Positions 11,714 to 12,127 of a stretch of 12,127 nt of DNA are shown here, one piece after another. How positions within the stretch are numbered: the first letter of the stretch is position 1; each line of letters opens with the position of its first letter. The DNA lies in the NCBI GenBank assembly GCA_023245435.1, contig JAHFKH010000021.1, forward strand, positions 1 to 12,127, read 5' to 3'. Under the pieces are notes generated by a model. It ran no database searches. It worked only from the letters and a program-made list of their open reading frames with translations, and was not told the origin of the DNA. Source of the DNA: Candidatus Shapirobacteria bacterium (GTDB taxonomy: Bacteria > Patescibacteriota > Microgenomatia > UBA12405). The translations under genes and the position numbers were made by a program.

Positions 11714-12127
11714 CTAAATCTTTACTTTCACATCCACGCAATAAGCTTCGTCGTGGGTAATTATTACTGGATTAATTTCAATTTCTTCAATCTCTTTATT
11801 TTCTATCATCAATTTTTCTAGTGCAAAAAATATTTTATAAAGTTTTGTTAAATCATAAACTTGATCATTTCTAAAACCATTTAACAATGTATAAACTTTA
11901 GATTCAGATACAATAGTTTTTATCTTGTCTTCAGTCAAAGGAAATAACCGTAAATTACGATCTTTGATTAGTTCTGCCATTTTTCCTCCCGCTCCAAACA
12001 ACACCACTTCTCCAAAATTAGGGTCTCTTTTTATCCCCAAAATTACTTCCACCCCACCTTCAATTTGCTGTTGAATTTGAATACTATAATTATCTTTTTG
12101 TATTTTTAAAAAATTATTTTTTAAATC
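11714..12127 (-). CDS. ADP-forming acyl/acetyl-CoA synthetase, ATP-grasp domain (C-terminal part)
   Basis: The frame is open to the window edge and gives 137 C-terminal residues ending at TAG (11716-11714). The sequence GGVEVILGIKRDPNFGEVVLFGAGGKMAEL, followed by RLFPLTEDKI and YTLLNGFRNDQVYDL, and ending EIEEIEINPVIITHDEAYCVDV, is the second half of the ATP-grasp domain of ADP-forming acetate-CoA ligases. The E-x-x-I-N-P motif contributes metal and nucleotide ligands. These enzymes convert acetyl-CoA, ADP and phosphate to acetate, CoA and ATP, a common energy-conserving step in fermentative minimal genomes. The start lies outside the window; the GTG at 12052 is internal, since recognisable family sequence continues before it (IQQQIEGG). 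Confidence 0.88.
   Translation of the reverse strand, partial: DLKNNFLKIQKDNYSIQIQQQIEGGVEVILGIKRDPNFGEVVLFGAGGKMAELIKDRNLRLFPLTEDKIKTIVSESKVYTLLNGFRNDQVYDLTKLYKIFFALEKLMIENKEIEEIEINPVIITHDEAYCVDVKVKI

Noticed and set aside
1..12127. CRISPR array, prophage or restriction/defence island.
   Set aside because: No spaced direct repeats, no phage structural genes and no cas or restriction-type proteins were seen; the holin-like name at 11343-11681 is a family label only.
1..12127. Alternative genetic code with UGA read as Gly, as in some CPR lineages.
   Set aside because: No conserved gene needs an internal TGA to be read through, and one gene (10612-10854) ends at TGA at its expected length.

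Overview
This AT-rich window (roughly one third G+C by eye) looks like a chromosomal segment from an uncultivated, small-genome bacterium of the Candidate Phyla Radiation (Patescibacteria), possibly Microgenomates-like. The reasons are very tight packing on both strands, short open reading frames, almost no Shine-Dalgarno sites, a membrane-anchored extracytoplasmic protein with a Thr/Pro-rich tail, and a set of short divergent housekeeping genes. This placement is inferred from style, not from a marker gene. The standard code is used: TAA mostly, TAG twice, TGA once.

Layout: 1-246 is the 3' end of an AlkD-type DNA glycosylase, tail to tail with a membrane-anchored SurA_N-like chaperone (248-829, -). 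An Acg-like nitroreductase (915-1868, +) is followed by a small Cys-rich protein (1913-2059, +), and a strong bidirectional hairpin separates these from metK (2132-3229, -). The metK leader (about 3223-3320, -) folds on paper into a SAM-I/IV-clan riboswitch whose P3 loop is complementary to the metK start codon region. Upstream come a lipoprotein (3345-3893, -), a small membrane protein (3951-4271, +), a two-gene greA unit (4303-5418, -), and a split-barrel flavoprotein plus pyrD pair (5481-7022, +). pyrD carries a single-base frameshift.

The second half holds an SDR oxidoreductase (7003-7725, -), a divergent EamA transporter (7767-8633, +), a HigBA-like toxin-antitoxin pair with palindromic operators (8653-9309, +), tRNA-Arg(CCG), a YbaK-like deacylase, a Nudix hydrolase fused transcriptionally to tRNA-Ser(GGA), and then a GIY-YIG protein and a second Nudix gene. 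The last two differ in base style from their neighbours and may be an insertion behind the tRNA. The window closes with a 4-TM holin-superfamily-IV-like protein and the C-terminal part of an ADP-forming acyl-CoA synthetase ATP-grasp domain, both on the minus strand.

Two regulatory themes stand out. First, most genes with their own promoter have a TATAAT-like box, often extended with TGn, ending 6-8 nt before the start codon, so most mRNAs here should be leaderless. Second, metK is the clear exception. It has a structured leader and a Shine-Dalgarno site, as expected if control is by riboswitch-mediated masking of translation initiation. Metabolically the window touches SAM synthesis, pyrimidine synthesis, acetate/ATP metabolism, tRNA proofreading and nucleotide clean-up.
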